From: Virgibacillus sp. NKC19-3
GTDB lineage: Bacteria > Bacillota > Bacilli > Bacillales > Amphibacillaceae
Direction of reading: 5' to 3'
Assembly (NCBI RefSeq): GCF_019837165.1
Contig: NZ_JAGYHC010000001.1
Span: forward strand, 1,116,001-1,180,000
Length of the DNA stretch: 64,000 nucleotides
Under the pieces are notes generated by a model that saw only the letters and a list, made by a program, of their open reading frames with translations, was not told the origin of the DNA and made no database searches. Positions 25,692 through 34,796 of the stretch are shown here, in pieces. Position 1 is the stretch's first letter; every line of letters starts with the position of its first letter. A program made the position numbers and the translations under genes.

Positions 25692-26762
25692 ATGAAAATA
25701 ATAAATAAATTTATTGGAACATTTGTTATATTGTTTAGCTTCGCTTTTCTTAGTGGATGTATTGAAACGAATGTAGATACGAGTGCGAATGATGATTCAG
25801 CTCGTCATCCGGATGCGGAAGTTAGTTTGAATTTAGCACATCAATGGGCCTCGCCAACAGATGGAGACGGGGACTATCGCTCATTATTAGCTGAAAGATT
25901 TGCAGAGGAAGTTTTTGAAAAGACAAATGGGGAAGTTGATATTCAGGTTTACCCTGCTAATTCATTGGTATCTCCAACGGATCAATTCAGTAGTTTGCAA
26001 AGTGGCTCTATCGATATGGCTATTTATCCTCCTTTCTATGACCTTGGGAAAGTAAATGAATTTAGCATTGGCCTCATGCCAGGTCTTATACAAACGTATG
26101 ACCAAGCATGGGAATGGGATAACGCAGAAATTGGTAAGGCGTACGACCATTTATTAGAGAAGAATGGCTTAAAAAAGTTAGTCTCAGCTTGGGGGATTAT
26201 GGGGATTGGTACCAAGGGAGATAATTCTGTTATTCATCCAGAGAATGTCAATGGATTAGTAATGAGAGGTGCCGGTAGAGAACCTGAAGAATTCATGGAA
26301 GAGCTTGGAGCAGGAATTACAAGCATGGATTCATCAGAACTTTATAGTGCTTTACAAACGAATGTCATTAATGGAACGTTAACTTCTTTTGACTCTTTCT
26401 TGTCCTATAGTTTATATGAAGTGTTAGATCATTTTAATTACACAGGTGAAAACGGATTTTTATATGCTTCTAACCCATTAGTCATTAGTGTGGATACATG
26501 GGAGAATAAATTAAATGAAGAGCAGCAAAAGGCATTGGAAGAGGTATCACAAGATTTACAAGGTTGGGTGAGAGAGTCGGCGGAAGAGGCAAATCAAGAG
26601 GTTGTTGATATATTTAATGATAATGGTGTGGAAGTTCATGTGATGAGTGAAGAAGAAGCAGAATTATGGTTTGATGCGTCCCAGAAAATTGTAGATGAAT
26701 TCGCTAATTCATCAGAGGAGGCAGCACAGTTAGTAGAGTTGGCAAGGGAGATTCATGAATAA
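25692..26762 (+). CDS. TRAP transporter substrate-binding lipoprotein (DctP)
   Basis: 356 residues. A lipoprotein signal with lipobox LSGC at about residues 20-23 anchors it outside the membrane. The mature protein has the DctP fold markers LAHQWASP, GEVDIQVYPANSLVSPTDQFSSLQSGSIDMAIYPP and the substrate-carboxylate region around VMRGAGREPEEF. The conserved Arg there suggests a carboxylate ligand. Unlike most TRAP loci the binding protein comes last of the three. Substrate not predictable, but the flanking CoA-transferase and crotonase imply an acid that is metabolised as its CoA ester. Confidence 0.92.
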   Translation: MKIINKFIGTFVILFSFAFLSGCIETNVDTSANDDSARHPDAEVSLNLAHQWASPTDGDGDYRSLLAERFAEEVFEKTNGEVDIQVYPANSLVSPTDQFSSLQSGSIDMAIYPPFYDLGKVNEFSIGLMPGLIQTYDQAWEWDNAEIGKAYDHLLEKNGLKKLVSAWGIMGIGTKGDNSVIHPENVNGLVMRGAGREPEEFMEELGAGITSMDSSELYSALQTNVINGTLTSFDSFLSYSLYEVLDHFNYTGENGFLYASNPLVISVDTWENKLNEEQQKALEEVSQDLQGWVRESAEEANQEVVDIFNDNGVEVHVMSEEEAELWFDASQKIVDEFANSSEEAAQLVELAREIHE

Positions 26763-26820
26763 TCAATTTTGACATGAAACGATTAGATGGTTTGGTTTAT
26801 ATTTTTTGGAGGTGTTGAAT

Positions 26821-28008
26821 TTGAAACTATTGGAAGGATTGCGTGTTTTGGATTTCTCGCAAATTATGGCAGGTCCCTTTTGTACAATGACGTTAGCCGA
26901 TATGGGGGCTGAAGTAGTAAAAGTTGAAAAAATAAATGGAGGCGATGATTCTAGACAGTATGGTCCACATATTGATGGAGAATCGGTCAGTTTCTTCCAA
27001 TTGAACCGAAATAAAAAAAGTATGGCGCTTGATTTGAAATCGGAAGAAGGCAAAAAGATTGTTTATGAAATGATTACAGCGTTTGATATCGTTATAGAAA
27101 ATTTCCGTCCGGGTGTAACCGAAAAATTAGGAATTGATTATAATACATTGATAAATTATAATCCTGCTTTAATATATTGTTCCATTTCAGGATTTGGACA
27201 AACGGGACCAAATGCAAAAAAAGGAGGATTCGATCTTGTAGCGCAAGGAATGAGTGGCATGATGAGCATGACGGGTGAACCTGGTGGACGCCCCATGAAA
27301 TCAGGAATAGCTGTTTACGATATTGGAGCTGGGTTAACCGCTGCTTACTCCATTTTAGCCGCATACATCCATAAAATGAAGACAGGTGAAGGGCAGCATG
27401 TTGATGTCTCTCTTATAGAATGTGGGTTACCATGGTTTGCCTGGGAGGCAGCTGCTTATTTTGCCGATGGAAAAATTCCAGAACCAACAGGATGGCGTCA
27501 TCGCGTATCCGCTCCATACCAAGCTTTTAAAACAAAGGATAAATACATCATGATCGGCGGTGCCAATCGTCGCACATGGGAGAGTCTGTGTAAAGATGTG
27601 CTAAATAAGCCGGAATTGATGGAAGATGATCGATTTATCGATAACACAAAACGAGTAGAGAACGTAACTGAACTGGAGGCGACTATTGAATCGATATTGA
27701 TGGAAAAGACTAGTACGTACTGGGTGAAAAAATGTGAGCAACACGGAGTGCCTGCAGGACCGATTAATGATTTTGCAGAGGCACTGAATGATGAACATAT
27801 TCTTGCCCGGGAAATGGTGCAAGAAATTGAACACCCAATTATGGGCTCCATGCGAACAATCATGTCTCCAACAAAGTTCTCACGCACCCCAATCTCGTTA
27901 GATACTGCATCGCCATTAATTGGTGAACATACAAATGAGGTTCTGAAAAGTTTTGGAATAGATAAGCAAGAGATAGATACCTTACGTGAAAAAGGTGTCG
28001 TAAAATGA
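26821..28008 (+). CDS. CaiB/BaiF family (class III) CoA transferase
   Basis: TTG at 26821 follows TGGAGGTG with seven bases of spacing. 395 residues, normal for the family. Features: MAGPFCTMTLADMGAEVVKVEKINGGDDSR near the N-terminus, QLNRNKKSMALDLKSEEGK, FRPGVTEKLGIDY, and the catalytic aspartate in GEGQHVDVSLIE. It would move CoA from a donor ester to the imported acid, making the substrate for the crotonase in the same operon. Relatives act on carnitine, formate/oxalate or aryl-succinate type acids, so the precise acid is open. Confidence 0.92.
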   Translation: MKLLEGLRVLDFSQIMAGPFCTMTLADMGAEVVKVEKINGGDDSRQYGPHIDGESVSFFQLNRNKKSMALDLKSEEGKKIVYEMITAFDIVIENFRPGVTEKLGIDYNTLINYNPALIYCSISGFGQTGPNAKKGGFDLVAQGMSGMMSMTGEPGGRPMKSGIAVYDIGAGLTAAYSILAAYIHKMKTGEGQHVDVSLIECGLPWFAWEAAAYFADGKIPEPTGWRHRVSAPYQAFKTKDKYIMIGGANRRTWESLCKDVLNKPELMEDDRFIDNTKRVENVTELEATIESILMEKTSTYWVKKCEQHGVPAGPINDFAEALNDEHILAREMVQEIEHPIMGSMRTIMSPTKFSRTPISLDTASPLIGEHTNEVLKSFGIDKQEIDTLREKGVVK

Positions 28009-28136
28009 ATGATGTACAATCAGTCGATGATAAGGCGAAAAAATAACGAAATGAAAACATGCATGAAAAAGGAGTTGTTTTTGAAAATCCTGATAAATGA
28101 GGAAGAGAATCATGATGCCTCGTTAGCAATGAAGAA

Positions 28137-28164
28137 AATCGGTGTTTGATTCACAACACCGATT
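28137..28164 (-). terminator. hairpin between convergent operons
   Basis: AATCGGTGT and ACACCGATT pair perfectly around a ten-base loop. On the minus strand it is followed by TTCTTC, on the plus strand by GCTTC; it probably serves the minus-strand kinase gene. Confidence 0.5.
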
Positions 28165-28275
28165 GCTTCATTATTTCAGGCATTTTGATTCGTTTGATAG
28201 ACGACATGTGTCCGAAGTCTTCTATCATGAAGACAACACGCCTACTCTATCAAGGTAATCAAACTGGATAACCCG

Positions 28276-29208
28276 TTACCTTCTATTCGTCCAAGCCTCT
28301 GCAACGTTCAACAAGTCCCTGCCTGACTTATGATCGAATGACATCAATAATAGACCAGTGGACACGCATTGCAGGAATCCCCATTCCCAAATAGCTTGCT
28401 GGTCTACTCCTGTTAAGAGACTTAATTTTTCACATCGCTTTATGCCAGTTGTCAGGGGGTGGTGTTGATATTCTTCACGCCACTCACGCATTAGCACCCC
28501 TAAATCATAAGCTTTTTCATAAAAAGTACCATCTGGATCAATCAGTTTGAACTGATTATCGCTGGATAAATCTTGCAAAATATTTGCGTTATGGGCATCC
28601 CCATGAATCAGCACATGATTTTCCGGATTCTCGTTTGCTTGCCGTGATTGGAGAAAACGATAGGCCTGTTCAATTGTTTTTTTAGAACATGGTTGACCTA
28701 CCGATTTCCAGGTAGTTTCGATAAATCCAGAAAACCATGAAAGAACCTCTTTGCCATTGTGTAATTCGGCATGATGGTAGGGAATAGGAATAGACCATGT
28801 TTTTTGTAAAGTCGAACAAATGATGGTTATCTGCTCGGAAATAGAGATACTAGTCTCTTTTAAAGGTTTACCAAGACGTTCTAACAGAGCGGCTTTTTTC
28901 TCATTATCATAAGCGAATAATGTTACATACCCATTACCGCCCACCAATTCTAAAGCCTTTATTGTCATGGAGAAATCAACTTGCCCGAGGCTATCAGGCA
29001 TCTCTAGTTTCAGCACATACCTTTTTCCTTGTTTGTCGCTTGCGTTTGCTACAAAAGCAGTAGAACCGCCAAATAAGGATTGCCCAATCGCAATCTCCCA
29101 CTGCTTTTCCATTTCGGAAATAATGTTATCCAGTTTCGCCAACCATTCTATTCCCGCTTCACCCGCGGCAGTGGCTCTACTTATAACAAGTGGTGGAATT
29201 TCTCTCAT
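28276..29208 (-). CDS. APH(6)-like small-molecule phosphotransferase
   Basis: 310 residues of the streptomycin 6-kinase/hydroxyurea kinase group (APH_6_hur). Motifs: VLKLEMP (ATP Lys), ALLERLG, the catalytic loop HGDAHNANIL and metal DPDG. The family phosphorylates hydroxyl groups of small polar molecules and includes antibiotic kinases. Here its start overlaps the stop of a nucleoside hydrolase gene by four bases, which suggests a joint metabolic task, for example phosphorylating a sugar or base released by the hydrolase, rather than drug resistance. That task is inference. Confidence 0.82.
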   Translation of the reverse strand: MREIPPLVISRATAAGEAGIEWLAKLDNIISEMEKQWEIAIGQSLFGGSTAFVANASDKQGKRYVLKLEMPDSLGQVDFSMTIKALELVGGNGYVTLFAYDNEKKAALLERLGKPLKETSISISEQITIICSTLQKTWSIPIPYHHAELHNGKEVLSWFSGFIETTWKSVGQPCSKKTIEQAYRFLQSRQANENPENHVLIHGDAHNANILQDLSSDNQFKLIDPDGTFYEKAYDLGVLMREWREEYQHHPLTTGIKRCEKLSLLTGVDQQAIWEWGFLQCVSTGLLLMSFDHKSGRDLLNVAEAWTNRR

Positions 29209-30092
29209 ATCGCGTTCCTCAATGTAGAGAACAATATGCGGTAGAAAGCTTCTTTATCCACTGTTCTTGCGATGTCTACATGTCCATTTTGGTTTGGTGT
29301 AAAAGTTGTGGCACCCATTAATGGTTTTTCCCTTGTTTCAACTGTTACAAGTCCCTTTTCAAATTGACATATCTCCGGGTGGAAAATGGAAACGGCCACG
29401 CAAGGGTCATGTAAGGTTAATGAATGGGAGCTTTCTAACCAAGCATTGCCAAAGTCGAGAACGGCTTGGGTTAAGCGTGTGTTTGTTTGAAACAATGCAC
29501 TGGCTCGCTCTGCATCAATCGTAAGCATCTCTGTAACCTCAAGAGGGATCGCTTTATGAACCTTCACGTTGGAGGCAAATACCATTTTGGAAGCCAGTGG
29601 ATCTGCCCAAGCGTTCCAATTGTACCAAGGCTCAGGCAGTGGTTCATTGGCAAAATAGCCATTCATCACATAAAGGCCCTTTAGTAGTCCTGGCGCGTTT
29701 GGATAGTCGCGAAATAGTGTAGCAATATTGGTCATATTGCCAATACCGATGAGTATGATTTCGTGCGGGTGGTCTTTCAGCATCTGATACAGGAACGCCG
29801 GAGCGTCTGATTTGGTATAGTTGTCATGCGGCCAATTTGCTAATGCCGAAGCTCCGTCTGGCGTTGGATATACCGGCACAGGTTGGAGCGTTGTATCGAA
29901 ACCTGCAATAATAGGAATTTCCCGATCCACGGTTTTACAGATCGCATCAGCAATCGCTGCTCGTTTTTCTGATTCTCCGCACACCGTTGTAATTCCCATT
30001 AAATCACATTGTGGTTCCATTAATAAATATGCCAAGCTTATTGCATCATCAATATCGCCGCCAATATCCGTATCAAGTAGTATCTTTTCCAC
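29205..30092 (-). CDS. nucleoside hydrolase (IunH/RihB-like)
   Basis: 295 residues. GTG at 30092 is preceded by AGGAGGTGATG. The N-terminal calcium-binding motif DTDIGGDIDDA, the ribose-binding segment VMNGYF, NAWADPLASKM and the late LHDPCVAV aspartate all match inosine-uridine-preferring nucleoside hydrolases, which split nucleosides into base and ribose. It is slightly shorter than usual (about 310). It is the first gene of a coupled pair with an APH-like kinase downstream. Confidence 0.9.
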   Translation of the reverse strand: MEKILLDTDIGGDIDDAISLAYLLMEPQCDLMGITTVCGESEKRAAIADAICKTVDREIPIIAGFDTTLQPVPVYPTPDGASALANWPHDNYTKSDAPAFLYQMLKDHPHEIILIGIGNMTNIATLFRDYPNAPGLLKGLYVMNGYFANEPLPEPWYNWNAWADPLASKMVFASNVKVHKAIPLEVTEMLTIDAERASALFQTNTRLTQAVLDFGNAWLESSHSLTLHDPCVAVSIFHPEICQFEKGLVTVETREKPLMGATTFTPNQNGHVDIARTVDKEAFYRILFSTLRNAI

Positions 30093-30379
30093 GTCATCAC
30101 CTCCTGTAAAATAGACGATTACTTATCCAAGACTGTTTTGCAAATTCCCATGCTGTATCTCCTTACCATGATTGTACCACACGTCAATACGAAATCATGT
30201 TAATCTATACTTGTTTAGCATATAACACTTCCTCCGTTTGTTTTTGTTCTCGATAAACGAAAACGACATGATTGAAGTTATAGGAATAGTGATAGTTGCC
30301 ACTGCTTTCATTTTAAAGGACAGAAAAGATTTTCCACTTCTGTTATACTTGGTGAGTAGAAAATGATGAAAGTATTTGC

Positions 30380-30575
30380 TGATGGATAACTGGTTAAGAT
30401 AAACGACTTCGTCCAGCTACCAGCGCCGAAAACGATGAGATAACACGAAAGTGCCATCCGATAAAGAAAACTTAGCGATTGCGGAGCCTAAGGCGTAATC
30501 AGAGCTAAAGCCGTACTTATACCCCGTGGGTGAGACGCTTACGCTGTAAAGCGTGATTTGTATTTTCTGCGTGCT
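30380..30575. repeat. Bacillaceae-type intergenic repeat block
   Basis: From about 30400 (CGTCCAGCTACCAGCGCC) to 30575 this gene-free stretch has several short inverted segments, for example GACGCTTACGC against GCGT and TGCGTGC near the end, and a composition unlike the AT-rich flanks. It resembles intergenic repeat units seen throughout Bacillus-group genomes and the block at 7165-7400. The stretch 30093-30379 shows nothing else of note. Confidence 0.45.
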
Positions 30576-30620
30576 AGGACATGCTGATCATTAACCGATA
30601 AGAAAAGGGGGAGAAGCACA

Positions 30621-31535
30621 TTGATTGACGTTGACCATTTAAAGAAAAACTATAAATCCTTTCAGGCTGTCAAGAATAGCAATTTTCATGTGGAGCAAGG
30701 AGAAATTTTTGGCTTTCTTGGTCCAAATGGGGCAGGGAAAAGTACGACGATCAATATTTTGTCCACTATGCTCCCGCCAACAAGTGGGACGGTGACGATT
30801 AATGGATATGATGTCGTCCGAGAGCAGAACCGGGTACGGGAAAGTATCGGAATTATTTTTCAACAAAATACGTTGGATGAGAAGTTGACGGCTAAGGAAA
30901 ATCTGATGTTACATTGCAAGTTCTATGGTGTCCCTCGCGCCAAGCGTAAATCCCGTATAGATGAGGTGCTGGCCATTGTGGATCTTCAGGAAAGCATCCA
31001 TACATTAGTAGAGAAATTTTCCGGTGGTATGCAGCGACGGTTGGAAATCGCCCGCGGGCTGCTTCACTATCCGAAAGTGCTGTTTCTTGATGAACCGACA
31101 GTTGGGCTTGATCCGCAGACACGCGCTCATGTTTGGGAGTATATCTTGAAGCTGAAGGAAAAAGAAAATATCACCATGTTCTTAACAACGCATTATTTAG
31201 ATGAAGCAGAAATCAGTGATCGCATTGCCATCATGGATCATGGAGAGATCATTGCGATTGATACGCCAAAACGATTAAAACAGCAACTTGGCGGTGATAT
31301 AATTGAAATCACCACGAGTAACAATGAGGCAGCCATGAAAGAAATTAGGGAAACCTTTGATGTGGTGGATCTGTCGCTGAAGGGTGACGTGATTTACTGT
31401 AAGGTGGAAAATAGTGATGCGTTTGTTTCCGAGTTCATTAAAACACTGCAAACACCACTTACGGGATTAGATATTCGTAAACCTACTTTGAATGATGTGT
31501 TTCTGTCATTTACAGGCCGCGAGATCAGAGATTAA
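30621..31535 (+). CDS. ABC exporter ATPase, DrrA-like
   Basis: TTG start after AGGGGGAG. 304 residues with Walker A GPNGAGKST, signature FSGGMQRRLEIARGLL, Walker B VLFLDEPTVGLDP and TTHYLDEAE switch. The C-terminal extension ending TGREIRD is the DrrA/ABC-2 drug-export type. It lies 15 bases upstream of a DrrB-like permease, forming a two-gene exporter. Substrate unknown; family members export drugs or lipids. Confidence 0.9.
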   Translation: MIDVDHLKKNYKSFQAVKNSNFHVEQGEIFGFLGPNGAGKSTTINILSTMLPPTSGTVTINGYDVVREQNRVRESIGIIFQQNTLDEKLTAKENLMLHCKFYGVPRAKRKSRIDEVLAIVDLQESIHTLVEKFSGGMQRRLEIARGLLHYPKVLFLDEPTVGLDPQTRAHVWEYILKLKEKENITMFLTTHYLDEAEISDRIAIMDHGEIIAIDTPKRLKQQLGGDIIEITTSNNEAAMKEIRETFDVVDLSLKGDVIYCKVENSDAFVSEFIKTLQTPLTGLDIRKPTLNDVFLSFTGREIRD

Positions 31536-31550
31536 CAGGAGGAATGACTG

Positions 31551-32372
31551 ATGGAAGGAATTATAGCCATATGGCAGCGGGATGTTATTAAGTTTTTCAG
31601 AGATCGACCGCGGATGGTCGGCTCTTTTTCCATGCCGATTCTTTTTTTAGTGGTATTTGGCGTTGGGATGGGCGGTTCCATGGAATCACTAGTCCGTGCA
31701 GGAACGGATGCGGAGAATTTTAATTATACGGAATTTATCTTTCCGGGGATTGTGTCCATGACGCTTTTAATGACGTCCATTTTTTCATCGCTATCTATCA
31801 TTCAGGATCGTGATTTCGGATACATGCGAGAAATACTCGTATCGCCAGTATCCCGGGTGAATATCGCAATTGGAAAAATGTTGGGATCCGCTTCTGTTGC
31901 ATTTATGCAGGGGGTTATGATGTTTATATTGTTACCTGTACTCGGTATAGAGGTTGACCTGCTATCGTTTCTTCAGTTGCTTCCGGTCATGTTCATGATT
32001 GCCTGTGCGTTTGCGTCTCTCGGGCTTTTGGTTGCGAGTCTACTTAATTCTATGCAGGGATTTCAACTTGTGGTAAATATCTTGGTAATGCCGATGATTT
32101 TTTTATCCGGCGCATTGTTCCCGCTGAACAACATGCCCGGATGGGTTAGCTTCCTCGTCACACTGAACCCGGTTACTTACGGGGTGGACTTGATGAAACA
32201 TATTATGATTGATGTGGAGAATTTAAGTACTGCAGTCCAACAGGAGATGGGCCTAAACCTTACCTTCTTCGGCCAGCCTGTCACCATGGCAGGTGAAGTC
32301 TTCTTTTTGCTGGGATTCACCGCCTTGCTGATCTTGCTGGCTACGCTTAGTTTCAGGCGCGCGAATCGTTAG
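31551..32372 (+). CDS. ABC-2 type exporter permease, DrrB-like
   Basis: 273 residues, six membrane segments, start after CAGGAGGA. Landmarks: FFRDRPRMVGSFSMPILFLVVFGVGMGG, the cytoplasmic-loop motif IIQDRDFGYMREILVSPVSR and SGALFPLNNMPGWVSFLVTLNPVTYGVDLMK. These place it in the DrrB/ABC-2 drug-export group. Functional partner is the ATPase directly upstream. Confidence 0.9.
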   Translation: MEGIIAIWQRDVIKFFRDRPRMVGSFSMPILFLVVFGVGMGGSMESLVRAGTDAENFNYTEFIFPGIVSMTLLMTSIFSSLSIIQDRDFGYMREILVSPVSRVNIAIGKMLGSASVAFMQGVMMFILLPVLGIEVDLLSFLQLLPVMFMIACAFASLGLLVASLLNSMQGFQLVVNILVMPMIFLSGALFPLNNMPGWVSFLVTLNPVTYGVDLMKHIMIDVENLSTAVQQEMGLNLTFFGQPVTMAGEVFFLLGFTALLILLATLSFRRANR

Positions 32373-32469
32373 GAAGTTCTTCTGCAAATGAACAAACGAG
32401 AGCGGTTGATGACAAGTACAAACTTATCATAACCGCAAAGGATGAAGTCATGTATCATGGGGTGTTCGA

Positions 32470-33321
32470 ATGATTTACATTGGTGTAACAGGATGGGGAG
32501 ACCATTACTCCCTATATTCTCCGCAAATGAAGGCGGGGGATAAGCTAAAAGAATACGGCAGTCATTTTCCGGTGGTGGAAGTGGATGCGTCATTTTATGC
32601 CGTGCAGCCGCTTCGCAATGCGACTAAATGGGTCAGGGAAACCCCGGAGAATTTCCGTTTTGTCGTCAAAGCCTACCAGGGAATGACCGGCCATCAGCGT
32701 GGGGATATTCCTTTTGAGACGAAAGAGGAGATGTTTACGGCTTTTAAGGAATCGCTAAAGGCCTATCAGGATGCCGGAAAACTAGCGATGGTGCTGTTTC
32801 AGTTCCCGCCCTGGTTTGATTGCAGGAAAGCGAATGTGAATTATTTAAGGTACTGCAAGAAAATGATGGGCGACACCCCGGTAGCGTTGGAATTCAGAAA
32901 TCAGACCTGGTTCAGCAGTGCGTTTCGCGAGCGCACGCTTTCTTTCATGAAGGAGGAAGGCTGGATTCATGCTGTTTGTGATGAACCGCAAGCGGGGGAT
33001 GGCTCGGTTCCGATTGTGCCGGAAGCTACAGATTCGAATATGACGTTGGTTCGCATGCATGGCCGGAATGTACATGGGTGGACGAAGCCGAATAGCGGCG
33101 ATACGAATTGGCGGGAAGTCCGTTATTTGTATCAGTATAATAGGGAAGAACTACTGGAGTGGAAAGAGCGGATTTGGAAGCTGGCGAAATCATCCAAAGA
33201 TGTTATTGTGCTGTTCAACAATAATTCCGGCGGAGATGCGGCCGGGAATGCCAAGGATTTTCAAGAGCTGCTCGGGATCGAATATGAAGGGCTTGCGCCG
33301 AGGCAGCTGGGTTTGTTTTGA
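32470..33321 (+). CDS. DUF72 family protein (YunF/YecE-like)
   Basis: 283 residues. The family pattern is clear: IGVTGWGDHYSLYSP at the start, EVDASFYAVQP, FRFVVKAYQGMTGH, MVLFQFPPWF, VALEFRNQTWF and VLFNNNSGGDAAGNAKDFQELLG. It is a TIM-barrel-like protein of unknown enzymatic role found in many bacteria. It follows the ABC exporter by 97 bases but without coupling, and its GC content is higher than that of its neighbours. Confidence 0.88.
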   Translation: MIYIGVTGWGDHYSLYSPQMKAGDKLKEYGSHFPVVEVDASFYAVQPLRNATKWVRETPENFRFVVKAYQGMTGHQRGDIPFETKEEMFTAFKESLKAYQDAGKLAMVLFQFPPWFDCRKANVNYLRYCKKMMGDTPVALEFRNQTWFSSAFRERTLSFMKEEGWIHAVCDEPQAGDGSVPIVPEATDSNMTLVRMHGRNVHGWTKPNSGDTNWREVRYLYQYNREELLEWKERIWKLAKSSKDVIVLFNNNSGGDAAGNAKDFQELLGIEYEGLAPRQLGLF

Positions 33322-33511
33322 GGTGCTGAATAATGCGAGCAGCGAGCCATGTGTAATCCTATCTAATTATTCCGTTAAGTCGCTAACTGCTAGGGATATG
33401 TAGCCTCGATCAAGCACATACATTCGTTTCTCCACTTCAACGAGAATTGCTCATTGGTTTCTCGTGTCCTTCGCTGGAGTGGTTCTCCCTGTATCGTCTG
33501 AGGAAAATAAA

Positions 33512-33549
33512 AACAGCGATTTGCATTTTATTTGTGTCAAATCGCTGTT
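33512..33549 (-). terminator. terminator of the three-gene ABC operon
   Basis: Minus-strand AACAGCGATTTG and CAAATCGCTGTT form a perfect 12-bp stem around 14 bases, followed by TTTTATTTT. It lies about 105 bases after the last permease gene. The rest of 33322-33654 contains no gene I can support. Confidence 0.8.
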
Positions 33550-33654
33550 CGCTTCTGAATAACGTATTATGAACGACGTATCGTAGCCAAACGCCCCCAT
33601 CTAAAGTTTGAGTTTGATGCATGGGCTATCTTTGTTGTGTAACACATGTATTAC

Positions 33655-34767
33655 TTATTGTCCTCCACTATTTTTTGTTAATAATTCTCTTTTATAAATA
33701 ATGGGGAGTATAGCCATGAAAATGAAGGCTGCTATAATCAACGCTATATATTGCGTAATCTCTAACCCACTACTAAAGTTGTGTAGAATAGGATTAAACC
33801 ATTCAAAAATATAGGAGAAAGCCCATATATCTGAAAATGCTCTGGCAATTGGCGGTAATCCAGCTACGCTTGAATACCCACCAGCTCCGAAAAAGGTAGC
33901 CATGAAAGTAACAATAACGATAGGCTGAAATACGCGATATCTTTTTAAGAAATGAGCGATAATAATCCCCAAGATGGCACAAATAATGAGGACAGGTATC
34001 ATCCCGATAAACATGGTCCATAGATTCTCCGGCTCTAATCGAAAGGCAAACATACCAACAAGCATGGTGAACATTCCTGAGATAAATGCCATGAAAACGG
34101 ATGTAAGAATAATGCCTACGCCACCCAAAAGATTATTTAAAGGCGTAAGAGACATTTCTTTCTGAGTTCGATTTTCGATATCAAAGGCAAATAAATTCGC
34201 TGCTGTGATCGTAGCTGTAAACATCAGCGCAAGCAAGACAGTGCTACCTGCAATAAAAGATTCTCTCCACACATCGTTTTCCTTTTCCGTAATTAGTTCC
34301 GATGTAGCTTGAAGCTCATTATGTTCTTCGAGCTGGTCTAATACAGTATGTTCCAGGCGCAATCGCACATTTTTCATCATGTCTGAATTAATATTAAATG
34401 TTTCGGTATAAACCGTTTGTGATTGCGGAAAGTCATCCGGAATCCGAATAAGCATTTGAAGTCTGCCTGCTTTAACAGCATCACTGGCTTGCTCATACCC
34501 CATTTCTCGGATAGAAAAATAAGGAGTAATGTTGGAATGTGCATTCTCTAACGTTTCCACAAAGTCTTGTGACTCCACACTGTCTGATTCATTTACCAGA
34601 CCAACAGGCCAGTCATCTCCACCTGCACCCATGATAAGAGCTGTTAATATCATGACAACAACAGGCATGAGAAAAGGCGCTACAAGAAATTGTTTTTGTC
34701 GAAATAATATTTTCCTATTTCTTCTATTAACAGCAGCAATAGCATAATAGCCTGTTTTCCATTTCAT
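33655..34767 (-). CDS. ABC-2 exporter permease (LnrM/N-like) B
   Basis: 370 residues, ABC-2 type with one N-terminal membrane helix (about 27-47), a large extracytoplasmic domain of about 120 residues, then five helices. The layout and the pairing with a second similar permease and an ATPase match the linearmycin-resistance type LnrLMN of Bacillus, which exports polyene or lipid-like antibiotics. RBS AAAGAGGTG. It is the last gene of the operon. Substrate is inferred only by family. Confidence 0.82.
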   Translation of the reverse strand: MKWKTGYYAIAAVNRRNRKILFRQKQFLVAPFLMPVVVMILTALIMGAGGDDWPVGLVNESDSVESQDFVETLENAHSNITPYFSIREMGYEQASDAVKAGRLQMLIRIPDDFPQSQTVYTETFNINSDMMKNVRLRLEHTVLDQLEEHNELQATSELITEKENDVWRESFIAGSTVLLALMFTATITAANLFAFDIENRTQKEMSLTPLNNLLGGVGIILTSVFMAFISGMFTMLVGMFAFRLEPENLWTMFIGMIPVLIICAILGIIIAHFLKRYRVFQPIVIVTFMATFFGAGGYSSVAGLPPIARAFSDIWAFSYIFEWFNPILHNFSSGLEITQYIALIIAAFIFMAILPIIYKRELLTKNSGGQ

Positions 34768-34796
34768 ATTGATTTCACCTCTTTCGAATTGTTCGC

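Noticed and set aside
28276-29208. Aminoglycoside resistance gene
   Set aside because: Family similarity alone does not show resistance, and translational coupling to a nucleoside hydrolase favours a metabolic role.
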